Shown here: positions 6,659-17,081 of the stretch, in pieces
How the letters are laid out: each line of letters opens with the position of its first letter
How positions within the stretch are numbered: the first letter of the stretch is position 1
DNA from: CG1-02-35-72 sp036170135
GTDB lineage: Bacteria > Bacteroidota > Bacteroidia > Flavobacteriales > Flavobacteriaceae
Assembly (NCBI GenBank): GCA_036170135.1
Contig: JAVHOP010000090.1
Location: 1 to 64,000 of the forward strand
DNA: 64,000 nucleotides
Reading direction: 5' to 3'
Made by a program: the position numbers and the translations under genes
Notes under the pieces: model-generated
Databases searched by the model: none
Seen by the model: only the letters and a program-made list of their open reading frames with translations
What the model was told of the DNA's origin: nothing

Positions 6659-9600
6659 TTGGCAACGAAAAATAGTTCAAACAGATTAAGTTTCGCATCA
6701 GCAAAATCAGTAACCGAATATCCAGATTTCTTAGAGATTCAAGTTAAATCTTTTCAAGATTTCTTTCAGTTAGAGACTAAAGCCGATGAACGAGGCAACG
6801 AAGGTTTATACAAGACTTTCACCGACAACTTTCCAATAACTGATACCCGAAATAATTTTGTATTAGAATTTTTAGACTACTTTGTAGATCCTCCTAGATA
6901 CTCTATCCAAGAATGTATAGAACGCGGTTTAACGCATAGTGTTCCATTAAAAGCAAGACTAAAATTATTTTGTACCGACCCAGAACACGAAGACTTTGAA
7001 ACCATAGTACAAGATGTCTTTCTAGGTACAATTCCGTATATGACCCAAAGTGGTACCTTTGTAATAAATGGGGCAGAACGTGTGGTAGTATCGCAATTAC
7101 ACCGTTCACCAGGCGTATTTTTTGGTCAGTCATTCCACGCAAACGGAACTAAATTATATTCAGCTCGAGTCATTCCTTTTAAAGGCTCTTGGATTGAGTT
7201 TGCAACCGATATCAATCAAGTGATGTACGCTTATATTGATAGAAAGAAAAAATTACCAGTTACAACTTTGTTTAGAGCTATTGGTTTTGAACGTGATAAA
7301 GATATTCTCGAAATATTCGACCTTGCCGAAGAAATTAAAGTGTCTAAAACAGGTCTTAAAAAAGTTTTGGGACGCAAATTAGCCGCAAGAGTTTTAAGAA
7401 CTTGGTACGAAGATTTTGTCGATGAAGATACGGGAGAAGTTGTTTCTATTGAGCGTAATGAAATTATTTTTGATAGAGATACCATTCTTGAAAAAGAACA
7501 CGTTGATAAAATTGTCGATTCTGGAGTTAAAACAATCTTACTTCATAAAGAAGATAATGAAATAGGCGATTATGCAATTATTCATAACACTTTACAAAAA
7601 GATCCTACAAATTCCGAAAAAGAAGCTGTAGAATATATTTATCGTCAATTACGAAATGCTGAACCACCAGATTATGAAACCGCTAAAGGTATCATAAATA
7701 AATTATTCTTTTCTGAGCAACGTTATAATTTAGGAGATGTAGGGCGTTACAGGATGAATAAAAAGTTGGAACTTAATGTTGATATGGACATTAAAATCTT
7801 AACCAAATTAGACATTATTACCATCATAAAATATCTTATAGAATTAATTAATTCTAAAGCCGAAGTTGATGATATTGACCATTTGTCAAACCGTCGTGTT
7901 CGTACAGTTGGTGAACAAATGGCAGGACAATTTGGTGTGGGTTTATCTCGTATGGCTAGAACCATCCGCGAGAGAATGAACGTTAGAGATAACGAAGTTT
8001 TTACACCTCTTGATTTGATTAATGCTAAAACATTATCATCGGTAATCAACTCATTCTTTGGTACAAACCAATTATCTCAGTTTATGGATCAAACCAATCC
8101 ATTAGCCGAAATTACACATAAACGACGTTTATCTGCTCTAGGACCAGGAGGTCTATCTAGAGAAAGAGCCGGATTTGAGGTGCGCGACGTTCACTTTACA
8201 CATTATGGTCGTTTGTGTCCGATTGAAACACCCGAAGGTCCAAATATTGGATTGATTTCATCTTTGGCTGTTTATGCAAAAGTTAATAATCTGGGCTTTA
8301 TAGAAACACCTTATCACGTTGTAAAACAAGGTGTTGTTGATAAAACTAAAGAACCTATTTATTTGAGTGCCGAAGAAGAAGAAGGTAAAAAAATTGCCCA
8401 ATCTAATTTAGAGTTAGATGAAAAAGGTCATATTATTTTAGAAAAAGTTGTAGCCAGAGAAGGTGGCGATTTTCCTGTAATTCCATCAAATGATGTTGAT
8501 TATATGGACGTTTCACCAAATCAAATCTCTTCAATTTCAGCATCTTTAATTCCGTTCTTAGAACACGATGACGCTAACCGTGCCTTAATGGGATCAAACA
8601 TGATGCGTCAAGCCGTGCCTTTAATGAAACCAGAAGCGCCAATAGTTGGTACAGGTTTAGAAAGACGTGTTGCAAAAGATTCAAGAATCTTAATTAATGC
8701 CGAAGGTAAAGGTGTTGTTGAATATGTTGATGCAAGAGAAATTACCATAAAATACGACAGAACCGAAAATGAACGTATGGTAGGTTTTGATAGCGATTCT
8801 AAAACATACAACTTAATTAAATTTAGAAAAACTAATCAAGGGACTTCTATCAACTTGAAACCAATTGTTAAAAAAGGTGATATTGTTGAATTAGGACAAG
8901 TACTTTGCGAAGGTTATGCTACTCAAAACGGCGAATTAGCCTTAGGTAGAAATATGAAAGTAGCCTTTATGCCTTGGAAAGGATATAATTTTGAGGATGC
9001 TATCGTAATTTCTGAACGCGTTGTGAGAGAAGATATATTTACTTCAATTCATATTGATGAATATTCTTTAGAAGTTAGAGATACCAAATTAGGAGCAGAA
9101 GAATTGACAAACGATATTCCGAATGTCAGTGAAGAAGCAACCAAAGACCTTGATGAAAATGGTATGATTAGAATAGGTGCCGAGGTAAATCCAGGCGATA
9201 TCTTAATCGGAAAAATTACACCAAAAGGCGAATCAGATCCAACTCCTGAAGAAAAATTATTACGCGCTATTTTTGGTGATAAAGCAGGTGATGTAAAAGA
9301 TGCTTCACTAAAAGCTTCGCCATCATTACACGGTGTGGTTATCGATAAAAAATTGTTTCAACGTACCGTTAAAGATAAACGCAAACGCTCTCAAGAAAAA
9401 GATGAATTGCTTGCCTTAGAAGGTAGTTATAATTCTAGATTCGAAGATCTTAAAACTAAAGTAATAGATAAATTATTTTTACTTGTAAACGGCAAAACAT
9501 CTCAAGGTGTTCAAAACGATTTGGGCGAAGAAATTCTGCCTAAAGGTAAAAAATTCACTTTAAAAATGTTAAATATTGTAGAAGACTATACCCATTTAAC

Positions 9601-10474
9601 AAAAGGTGTTTGGACAACCGATCAAGATCTTAATTTACTCATCAGCGAATTGATTCATAATTATAAAATAAAAGTGAACGACTTACAAGGAATGTTGCGA
9701 AGAGAAAAATTCGCTATTTCTGTAGGAGATGAGTTGCCAGCAGGTATTATTAAATTAGCCAAAGTTTATATCGCTAAAAAACGCAAGTTAAAAGTTGGTG
9801 ATAAAATGGCAGGACGTCACGGTAATAAAGGTATTGTTGCTCGTATTGTAAGAGCCGAAGATATGCCTTTCTTAGAAGATGGAACGCCAGTTGATATTGT
9901 TTTAAATCCACTTGGTGTACCTTCTCGTATGAATATCGGTCAGATTTATGAAACCGTATTAGGATGGGCTGGTCAAAAGCTTGGACAAACTTATGCAACA
10001 CCAATTTTTGATGGGGCTACTTTAGAACAAATTATAGAACTGACAAACGAAGCAGGCGTTCCAATTTATGGACATACCTATTTATATGATGGTGGTACAG
10101 GCGAACGTTTTGACCAAGCTGCAACTGTTGGCGTTATTTATATGATAAAATTAGGTCATATGATTGACGATAAAATGCACGCGCGTTCTATAGGTCCATA
10201 CTCTCTAATTACACAACAACCGCTTGGTGGTAAAGCACAAATGGGTGGTCAACGTCTTGGAGAAATGGAAGTTTGGGCACTAGAAGCCTACGGTGCATCG
10301 GCAACATTAAGAGAAATGCTTACCGTAAAATCGGATGATGTTATGGGTAGAGCAAAAACTTATGAAGCCATTGTTAAAGGTGACACCATGCCAGAACCAG
10401 GTTTACCTGAATCCTTTAACGTGTTAATGCACGAATTAAAAGGTTTAGGTTTAGACATAAGGTTAGAAGAGTAA
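6659..10474 (+). CDS. rpoB: RNA polymerase beta subunit
   Basis: A 1271-residue beta subunit of Bacteroidota length. Recognisable parts are the rifampicin region (GTNQLSQFMDQTNPLAEITH around residue 475), the invariant MPWKGYNFEDA segment and the C-terminal LGGKAQMGGQRLGEMEVWALEAYGA that packs with beta'. Translation apparently starts at TTG 6659: the frame is closed by TAA at 6638, there is no ATG in between, and the first residues align with the usual Flavobacteriia N-terminus. rpoC follows after a 68-base gap containing a hairpin. The rifampicin-contact residues look wild type (D, H and S present). Confidence 0.97.
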   Translation: MATKNSSNRLSFASAKSVTEYPDFLEIQVKSFQDFFQLETKADERGNEGLYKTFTDNFPITDTRNNFVLEFLDYFVDPPRYSIQECIERGLTHSVPLKARLKLFCTDPEHEDFETIVQDVFLGTIPYMTQSGTFVINGAERVVVSQLHRSPGVFFGQSFHANGTKLYSARVIPFKGSWIEFATDINQVMYAYIDRKKKLPVTTLFRAIGFERDKDILEIFDLAEEIKVSKTGLKKVLGRKLAARVLRTWYEDFVDEDTGEVVSIERNEIIFDRDTILEKEHVDKIVDSGVKTILLHKEDNEIGDYAIIHNTLQKDPTNSEKEAVEYIYRQLRNAEPPDYETAKGIINKLFFSEQRYNLGDVGRYRMNKKLELNVDMDIKILTKLDIITIIKYLIELINSKAEVDDIDHLSNRRVRTVGEQMAGQFGVGLSRMARTIRERMNVRDNEVFTPLDLINAKTLSSVINSFFGTNQLSQFMDQTNPLAEITHKRRLSALGPGGLSRERAGFEVRDVHFTHYGRLCPIETPEGPNIGLISSLAVYAKVNNLGFIETPYHVVKQGVVDKTKEPIYLSAEEEEGKKIAQSNLELDEKGHIILEKVVAREGGDFPVIPSNDVDYMDVSPNQISSISASLIPFLEHDDANRALMGSNMMRQAVPLMKPEAPIVGTGLERRVAKDSRILINAEGKGVVEYVDAREITIKYDRTENERMVGFDSDSKTYNLIKFRKTNQGTSINLKPIVKKGDIVELGQVLCEGYATQNGELALGRNMKVAFMPWKGYNFEDAIVISERVVREDIFTSIHIDEYSLEVRDTKLGAEELTNDIPNVSEEATKDLDENGMIRIGAEVNPGDILIGKITPKGESDPTPEEKLLRAIFGDKAGDVKDASLKASPSLHGVVIDKKLFQRTVKDKRKRSQEKDELLALEGSYNSRFEDLKTKVIDKLFLLVNGKTSQGVQNDLGEEILPKGKKFTLKMLNIVEDYTHLTKGVWTTDQDLNLLISELIHNYKIKVNDLQGMLRREKFAISVGDELPAGIIKLAKVYIAKKRKLKVGDKMAGRHGNKGIVARIVRAEDMPFLEDGTPVDIVLNPLGVPSRMNIGQIYETVLGWAGQKLGQTYATPIFDGATLEQIIELTNEAGVPIYGHTYLYDGGTGERFDQAATVGVIYMIKLGHMIDDKMHARSIGPYSLITQQPLGGKAQMGGQRLGEMEVWALEAYGASATLREMLTVKSDDVMGRAKTYEAIVKGDTMPEPGLPESFNVLMHELKGLGLDIRLEE

Positions 10475-10485
10475 TAACATACAGT

Positions 10486-10509
10486 TACCGCCACTTTTTG
10501 GTGGCGGTA
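10486..10509 (+). other. Hairpin in the rpoB-rpoC gap
   Basis: TACCGCCAC (10486-10494) pairs perfectly with GTGGCGGTA (10501-10509) around TTTTTG. No T tract follows, so it is better read as an mRNA processing or stability element than a terminator. Confidence 0.55.
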
Positions 10510-10542
10510 TTAATAAAAATAGTTTAATTTGATTCCATTATT

Positions 10543-13500
10543 ATGGCAAGACAAACCGAAAAATACACTGTAAAAAAATTTAATAAAATTACCATAGGAT
10601 TAGCTTCTCCACAATCTATTCTCAATGTTTCAAGAGGCGAGGTTCTTAAACCAGAAACAATTAATTATCGCACACACAAACCTGAACGCGATGGTTTATT
10701 TTGCGAACGGATTTTTGGGCCAATTAAAGATTATGAATGTGCCTGCGGAAAATACAAACGTATTCGATACAAAGGTATTGTTTGTGATCGTTGCGGTGTT
10801 GAAGTGACCGAAAAGAAAGTACGTAGAGACCGCGTAGGTCATATCAATTTAGTGGTTCCCGTTGCTCATATTTGGTATTTTAGATCTTTGCCAAATAAAA
10901 TGGGTTACCTTTTAGGGTTACCATCTAAGAAATTAGATATGATTATATATTACGAAAGATATGTAGTTATTCAACCAGGTGGTGCTAAAAACGCCGAAGG
11001 AGAACCCTTAAAAAGATTAGATTTTCTTACCGAAGAAGAATATTTAGATATTCTTGATACCATTTCTCAAGATAATCAATACCTTGATGATAATGATCCT
11101 AATAAATTTATTGCTAAAATGGGTGCAGAATGCTTGTACGATTTGTTAGCAAGAATTGATTTAAATGATTTATCTTATGAATTGCGTCACAGAGCAAATA
11201 CCGAAACGTCTAAACAACGTAAAACGGAAGCTTTAAAACGATTAAAAGTAGTTGAAGCTTTTAAAGAATCTAAAAGCAATAGAGAAAATAATCCTGAATG
11301 GATGGTGATGAAAGTCATTCCGGTTATTCCACCAGAATTACGCCCTTTAGTACCACTAGATGGTGGTAGGTTTGCTACATCTGATTTAAATGATTTATAT
11401 CGTCGTGTAATTATCAGAAATAACCGTTTGAAAAGATTGATTGAAATTAAAGCGCCTGAAGTTATCTTGCGTAATGAAAAACGTATGTTACAAGAATCGG
11501 TAGATTCATTGTTTGACAATACTAGAAAATCATCTGCAGTAAAAACCGATTCAAATAGACCTCTTAAATCTTTATCAGATTCATTAAAAGGAAAACAAGG
11601 CCGCTTCCGTCAAAATCTACTTGGTAAACGTGTCGATTATTCAGCACGTTCTGTAATTGTTGTCGGACCAACTCTAAAAATGTATGAATGCGGTATCCCT
11701 AAAGATATGGCAGCCGAATTATACAAACCTTTTGTTATCAGAAAATTAATTGAAAGAGGTATTGTTAAAACTGTAAAATCTGCTAAAAAAATAATCGATA
11801 AAAAAGAACCTGTAGTTTGGGATATTTTAGAAAATGTTATTAAAGGGCATCCCGTTTTATTAAACCGAGCCCCAACCTTACACCGTTTAGGTATTCAAGC
11901 TTTTCAACCAAAATTGATTGAAGGTAAAGCCATACAATTACATCCGCTCGCTTGTACGGCATTTAACGCCGACTTTGATGGCGACCAAATGGCAGTTCAT
12001 TTACCACTTGGACCAGAAGCTGTTCTAGAAGCGCAATTATTGATGTTAGCATCTTTAAATATTTTAAATCCTGCTAATGGTCAACCAATTACAGTACCAT
12101 CGCAAGATATGGTGCTCGGGTTATATTATATGACTAAAGAGCGTATTTCTACACCTGAAGTTAAAATAAAAGGGGAAGGCACAATATTTTATTCTCCAGA
12201 AGAATTGACCATAGCTTTTAATGAAAAAGCTGTTGATTTAAATGCAAGGGTTACGGTTAGAACAAAAGATTTAAACGAAAATGGCGAATTAGTTACAAAG
12301 CTAATTAAAACAACCGTTGGTCGTGTGCTGTTTAACGAAGTCGTACCAAAAGCAGTTGGTTATATCAATGAAGTTTTGACTAAAAAATCGCTGAGAGAGA
12401 TTATTGGTAAAGTTTTAAAATTAACCGATGTACCAACTACCGGCAGCTTTTTAGACGATATTAAAGATATGGGATATTATTTCGCTTTTAGAGGCGGATT
12501 GTCTTTCAGCTTAGGCGATATTATTATTCCCGAAGAAAAACCTGCCATGATTGCGGCTTCTAACAAGCAAGTAGAAAATATTATGGCAAACTATAATATG
12601 GGTATGCTTACCAATAATGAACGTTATAACCAAATTATTGATGTTTGGACATCAACAAACGTTCGTTTAACTGAGCTTGCTATGAAACGCATTAGAGAAG
12701 ATAAACAGGGCTTTAACTCAGTTTATATGATGCTTGATTCTGGAGCTCGTGGTTCTAAAGAACAGATCCGTCAGTTAACCGGTATGCGTGGTTTGATGGC
12801 TAAACCTAAAAAATCAACCTCTGGTGGAGGTGAAATTATTGAAAATCCAATTTTATCGAACTTTAAAGAAGGACTTTCAATTCTTGAATACTTTATTTCA
12901 ACCCACGGTGCTCGTAAAGGTCTTGCCGATACCGCTTTAAAAACTGCCGATGCCGGTTATTTAACACGTCGTTTGGTTGATGTCTCACAAGATGTGATTA
13001 TTAATGAAGTTGATTGTGGCACTTTGCGTGGATTAGAAGTAAGCGCTTTAAAGAAAAATGATGAAGTTGTTGAATCACTTGCCGAACGTATTGTTGGTCG
13101 TGTTTCTTTACATGACGTAATCAATCCATTAAACAAAGATATGATTATTAAAGCGGGTGAAGTTGTTACTGACGAAATTGCAGAAACAATTGAAAATTCG
13201 CCTATCGATAGCATTGAAGTTCGTACTGCATTAACTTGCGAAGCGAAACATGGTATTTGTGCTAAATGCTATGGTTATAGTCTTTCTACAAGAAGTATGG
13301 TTCAACTTGGCGAAGCTGTTGGTGTAGTTGCAGCACAGTCTATCGGTGAACCAGGAACGCAATTAACTTTGCGTACTTTCCACGCTGGTGGTATTGCAGG
13401 TAATATTTCTGAAGATAATAAAATTATCGCAAAATTTGATGGTAATATCGAAATTGAAGATTTAAAAACAGTTGAAGGTGTAAATAGCGAAGGCAAACGT

Positions 13501-14817
13501 ATTGAAACCGTTATCTCTAGAACATCCGAATTAAAAGTTTATGATAAGAAAACTGAAATTCTTTTAAGTACGCACAACTTACCTTATGGTTCCGAAATAT
13601 TTGTTGCCGGACAAAAATCGGTTAAGAAAGGCGATATAATTTGTCAATGGGATCCATATAATGGGGTTATTGTATCAGAATTTAAAGGAAAAATAGCTTT
13701 CGAAAATATTGAACAAGGTGTATCATACCAAATTGAGATTGATGAACAAACTGGTTTCCAAGAAAAAGTTATTTCTGAATCTAAAAATAAAAAAGTAATT
13801 CCTACTTTATTGATTCAAGACACTAAAGGAAATACCTTACGTTCATACAGTTTGCCAGTTGGAGCACACTTAATGGTAGAAGAAGGTACAAAAATAGAAG
13901 CTGGTAAAACGTTAGTTAAAATTCCTCGTAAATCAGCCAAAGCAGGTGATATCACTGGTGGTTTGCCAAGAGTAACCGAGTTATTCGAAGCGCGTAACCC
14001 TTCTAATCCTGCTGTAGTTTCGGCTGTTGATGGCGTGGTTTCTTTTGGTAAAATTAAACGTGGTAATCGTGAGATTATTGTTGAGTCTAAAGCTGGTGAA
14101 GTTAGAAAATACTTAGTAAAATTATCTAACCAAATTTTGGTTCAAGAAAATGATTATATCAAAGCTGGTATGCCACTTTCTGACGGTTCGATTACACCTA
14201 AAGATATTTTAGATATCCAAGGTCCTTCAAAAGTTCAAGAATATATCGTCAATGAAATTCAAGAAGTTTATAGACTTCAAGGGGTGAAAATTAACGACAA
14301 ACACTTTGAAGTAATTGTGAGACAGATGATGTTAAAAGTGAATATTATCGATACTGGAGATACATTATTCTTAGAAAATCAATTGGTTCATAAAAATGAC
14401 TTTATCGAAGAAAATGACAACATTTACGGAAAGAAAGTGATTACAAATGCTGGAGATTCTCTAAATTTAAAAGAAGGCATGATTGTAACGGCACGTCAAT
14501 TAAGAGATGAAAATTCGATTTTACGACGTGAAGATAAAGCGCTAGTTGAAGCTAGAGATGCTATTGCTGCAACTGCAGAGCCTATTTTACAAGGTATTAC
14601 AAGAGCTTCGCTTCAAACTAAATCGTTTATTTCGGCTGCATCTTTCCAAGAAACAACAAAAGTTCTCAATGAAGCAGCTGTAAGTGGTAAAGAAGATTAT
14701 TTAGATGGTCTAAAAGAAAATGTAATTGTAGGTAAACGTATTCCGGCAGGTACTGGTCTTCATATCTATGATAAAACTATTGTAGGCGCACTAGATGAAA
14801 TGGAAAACGCTTTATAA
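10543..14817 (+). CDS. rpoC: RNA polymerase beta' subunit
   Basis: A 1424-residue beta' subunit. The N-terminal zinc ligands are C-x-C...C-x2-C (ECACGKYKRI then CDRCGVEVTE, around residues 66-87). The catalytic NADFDGDQMAVH sits near residue 480, and the trigger loop/bridge helix region includes GARGSKEQIRQLTGMRG. A second zinc site is CEAKHGICAKCYGYSL. The end carries the GITRASLQTKSFISAASFQ segment. It is intact and is followed by a DUF3467 gene after 11 bases. Confidence 0.98.
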   Translation: MARQTEKYTVKKFNKITIGLASPQSILNVSRGEVLKPETINYRTHKPERDGLFCERIFGPIKDYECACGKYKRIRYKGIVCDRCGVEVTEKKVRRDRVGHINLVVPVAHIWYFRSLPNKMGYLLGLPSKKLDMIIYYERYVVIQPGGAKNAEGEPLKRLDFLTEEEYLDILDTISQDNQYLDDNDPNKFIAKMGAECLYDLLARIDLNDLSYELRHRANTETSKQRKTEALKRLKVVEAFKESKSNRENNPEWMVMKVIPVIPPELRPLVPLDGGRFATSDLNDLYRRVIIRNNRLKRLIEIKAPEVILRNEKRMLQESVDSLFDNTRKSSAVKTDSNRPLKSLSDSLKGKQGRFRQNLLGKRVDYSARSVIVVGPTLKMYECGIPKDMAAELYKPFVIRKLIERGIVKTVKSAKKIIDKKEPVVWDILENVIKGHPVLLNRAPTLHRLGIQAFQPKLIEGKAIQLHPLACTAFNADFDGDQMAVHLPLGPEAVLEAQLLMLASLNILNPANGQPITVPSQDMVLGLYYMTKERISTPEVKIKGEGTIFYSPEELTIAFNEKAVDLNARVTVRTKDLNENGELVTKLIKTTVGRVLFNEVVPKAVGYINEVLTKKSLREIIGKVLKLTDVPTTGSFLDDIKDMGYYFAFRGGLSFSLGDIIIPEEKPAMIAASNKQVENIMANYNMGMLTNNERYNQIIDVWTSTNVRLTELAMKRIREDKQGFNSVYMMLDSGARGSKEQIRQLTGMRGLMAKPKKSTSGGGEIIENPILSNFKEGLSILEYFISTHGARKGLADTALKTADAGYLTRRLVDVSQDVIINEVDCGTLRGLEVSALKKNDEVVESLAERIVGRVSLHDVINPLNKDMIIKAGEVVTDEIAETIENSPIDSIEVRTALTCEAKHGICAKCYGYSLSTRSMVQLGEAVGVVAAQSIGEPGTQLTLRTFHAGGIAGNISEDNKIIAKFDGNIEIEDLKTVEGVNSEGKRIETVISRTSELKVYDKKTEILLSTHNLPYGSEIFVAGQKSVKKGDIICQWDPYNGVIVSEFKGKIAFENIEQGVSYQIEIDEQTGFQEKVISESKNKKVIPTLLIQDTKGNTLRSYSLPVGAHLMVEEGTKIEAGKTLVKIPRKSAKAGDITGGLPRVTELFEARNPSNPAVVSAVDGVVSFGKIKRGNREIIVESKAGEVRKYLVKLSNQILVQENDYIKAGMPLSDGSITPKDILDIQGPSKVQEYIVNEIQEVYRLQGVKINDKHFEVIVRQMMLKVNIIDTGDTLFLENQLVHKNDFIEENDNIYGKKVITNAGDSLNLKEGMIVTARQLRDENSILRREDKALVEARDAIAATAEPILQGITRASLQTKSFISAASFQETTKVLNEAAVSGKEDYLDGLKENVIVGKRIPAGTGLHIYDKTIVGALDEMENAL

Positions 14818-14828
14818 ATTTAATTAAT

Positions 14829-15137
14829 ATGGCTGACAAGAAAATAGAAAATCAACTGAATATCGAAATTGATGAAGCAATGGCCGATGGTACTTATGCT
14901 AATTTGGCAATCATCAATCACTCAGTTTCAGAATTTGTAGTCGATTTTATTAATGTCATGCCCGGAACGCCTAAATCTAAAGTAAAATCGCGCATTATTT
15001 TAACACCTCAGCACGCCAAGCGATTGGCAAAGGCTTTGGCTGAAAACGTGAGCAGATTTGAACAAACCCATGGCGAAATTAAAGATTATGAACAGCCTGC
15101 TATTCCTATGAATTTTGGACCGGCTGGCAAAGCATAA
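14829..15137 (+). CDS. DUF3467 family protein encoded next to rpoC
   Basis: A 102-residue acidic protein of the DUF3467 family: NQLNIEIDEAMADGTYANLA, then EFVVDFINVMPG and a basic segment KSRIILTPQHAKRLAKAL. It has no signal peptide or membrane segment, so it is cytoplasmic. It starts 11 bases after rpoC and ends at a strong terminator, so it is made with the polymerase subunits. Its function is unknown. The gene context suggests, but does not prove, a link to transcription. Confidence 0.88.
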   Translation: MADKKIENQLNIEIDEAMADGTYANLAIINHSVSEFVVDFINVMPGTPKSKVKSRIILTPQHAKRLAKALAENVSRFEQTHGEIKDYEQPAIPMNFGPAGKA

Positions 15138-15142
15138 GTTAT

Positions 15143-15172
15143 AAAAATCCCGCATTTAGCGGGATTTTTTTT
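15143..15172 (+). terminator. Terminator of the rpoBC-DUF3467 operon
   Basis: AAAAATCCCGC (15143-15153) pairs perfectly with GCGGGATTTTT (15159-15169) around ATTTA and continues as T. It is a textbook intrinsic terminator. Confidence 0.93.
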
Positions 15173-15215
15173 GCAATAAATTGAACTTAAAGCAGCCTAT
15201 TAATCCCAATAATTT

Positions 15216-15223
15216 TATATTTG
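15216..15223 (+). promoter_or_regulatory. Promoter -7 box of the TonB receptor gene
   Basis: TATATTTG, an exact TAnnTTTG match, 22 bases before the ATG at 15246. Confidence 0.6.
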
Positions 15224-15245
15224 CCCACTTAAAATTCAACTGCAC

Positions 15246-17063
15246 ATGAGATCCTATTTTATAATGCTATTAACAATCTGCTTTCAACCAGCATTTAGTC
15301 AAAACAATTCAAATAAAATTGAAATATTAGATTCAATAGTCATCAATGCAGCACGTATTGAAATGCCGTTTTCAAAAAATTCGCGAAATATTACCTTAAT
15401 TACCAGTAAACAAATTAAAAATGAAGCTGCTACCAGCATCGTTCAATTGTTACAAAACGTGGCGGGTATAGATGTAAGACAACGGGGTATTGATGGGATG
15501 CAAGCCGATTTGTACATGCGCGGAGGTAGTTTTGATCAAACCTTATTATTAATTGATGGCATTTTGGTAGAAGATGCCCAAACAGGACATCATCTGTTAA
15601 ACAGCTTACCAACAATTGAAAACATAGAGCGAATTGAAATTATTAAAGGTCCTGCTGCCCGTGTTTTTGGGCAGAATGCTTTTACAGGTGTTATCAATAT
15701 CATCACTAAAAGTGCCACTGATAATCAATTGGATATTGCTGCCAGCACAGGCTCGTTTAATCACACGGCAATTGGTGCGCAAGTAAGCTCTAAAACAAAT
15801 ACGTATGCTCAAATTTTTCAATACAAGCGCAATACTTCGGCTGGTTACCGCTTTAATACTGATTTTAAAAATGACAATGCCTTTTACAAATTGAATTTTA
15901 AAGTGCTTAATTTGCCATTTCAAATTTTGGCAAATTATGGTTCGCGTAAATTTGGTGCGAATGGTTTTTACGCGAATCCAAATTATAAAGACCAATACGA
16001 AGAAACTCAGACCAGTTTAGTGGGGATAAATACGCATTTTAGCCGTAAAAACTATACTTTAAAATCAAATTTATACTGGAAACGAAACCAAGATATGTAT
16101 GTGTTTTTAAGAGAAAATCCATCCTTTTTTCGAAATTTTCATATAACCAATAAAATTGGAGCATCGGTAAATGGTACTTTTAATTCACAAGTCGGAATCA
16201 CAGGATTAGGTCTTGCAGTTTCAAAAAATTATATTATCAGCAATAATTTAGGGCCGCACGAGCGATTTATAGCAAACGCTTTTATTGAGCATCGGTTTAG
16301 CTTTGATGATGATAAAATTGACGTGACACCCGGTGTAGCCCTTAATTACTTTTCCGATTTTAAGTTTCACGTCTTTCCGGGAATTGATATAGGATATACT
16401 TTATCGCCCAAAATGCGTTTATATGGCAATATTGGTTATACTTATCGCATTCCTACTTATACCGATTTGTTTTATTCAGATCCGGCAACTAAGGGAAATA
16501 TAAATCTAAAACCAGAATCGGCTTTTGCTCAGGAATTGGGCTTAAAATTCCACAGCGAAGCTTTTAGATTTGAGTTGACTTTGTTTAATCGAATTTCTAA
16601 AAATCTGATTGATTATGTCAAATATCAGCAAACCGATAAATGGCAAGCAAACAATTTGTTTCATGTTAATTCGTATGGTTTAGAGTTTAATACACAGTTT
16701 AATTTTAAATTTTTAAAACACGATCAGAATATTCAAATTGGTTATAATTATTTAAAAGACCAAATTAAACTGTCCGAAGTTCCTTTTTCTAGATATTCAT
16801 TAAACAGCATCAAACATCAAGTAGTCAGTACTTTAAATGTAAAACTTTTTAAACATTTTTTCCATAGTATAACAGGTAGATTTGTTGAAAGACCTGATGG
16901 GACACATTATACGGTGGTCGATTCTCGGCTAAATCTCGATGTTGCGCAAATGTCTTTTTCGCTTATAGGGAACAACCTTTTTAATGCCAATTATTCAGAA
17001 ACGAGTTTGGTGCCCATGCCAAAAGCCAATTTTTTAGGGCGTATGTCATACACTTTTAAATAG
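15246..17063 (+). CDS. TonB-dependent outer-membrane receptor, BtuB-like size class
   Basis: A 605-residue receptor with a signal peptide ending near FSQ (residue 19). The plug domain at about 40-150 contains LYMRGGSFDQTLLLIDG and IERIEIIKGPAARVFGQNAF, and a 22-strand-type barrel follows, ending in aromatic FLGRMSYTFK. Unlike the receptors at 40837 and 57710 it has no N-terminal carboxypeptidase-like domain, so it is the classic siderophore/cobalamin type rather than SusC. The substrate cannot be read from the sequence; no riboswitch or iron box is evident upstream. The DUF2461 gene follows after 18 bases. Confidence 0.88.
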   Translation: MRSYFIMLLTICFQPAFSQNNSNKIEILDSIVINAARIEMPFSKNSRNITLITSKQIKNEAATSIVQLLQNVAGIDVRQRGIDGMQADLYMRGGSFDQTLLLIDGILVEDAQTGHHLLNSLPTIENIERIEIIKGPAARVFGQNAFTGVINIITKSATDNQLDIAASTGSFNHTAIGAQVSSKTNTYAQIFQYKRNTSAGYRFNTDFKNDNAFYKLNFKVLNLPFQILANYGSRKFGANGFYANPNYKDQYEETQTSLVGINTHFSRKNYTLKSNLYWKRNQDMYVFLRENPSFFRNFHITNKIGASVNGTFNSQVGITGLGLAVSKNYIISNNLGPHERFIANAFIEHRFSFDDDKIDVTPGVALNYFSDFKFHVFPGIDIGYTLSPKMRLYGNIGYTYRIPTYTDLFYSDPATKGNINLKPESAFAQELGLKFHSEAFRFELTLFNRISKNLIDYVKYQQTDKWQANNLFHVNSYGLEFNTQFNFKFLKHDQNIQIGYNYLKDQIKLSEVPFSRYSLNSIKHQVVSTLNVKLFKHFFHSITGRFVERPDGTHYTVVDSRLNLDVAQMSFSLIGNNLFNANYSETSLVPMPKANFLGRMSYTFK

Positions 17064-17081
17064 TTTGACTATTTTTATCGG

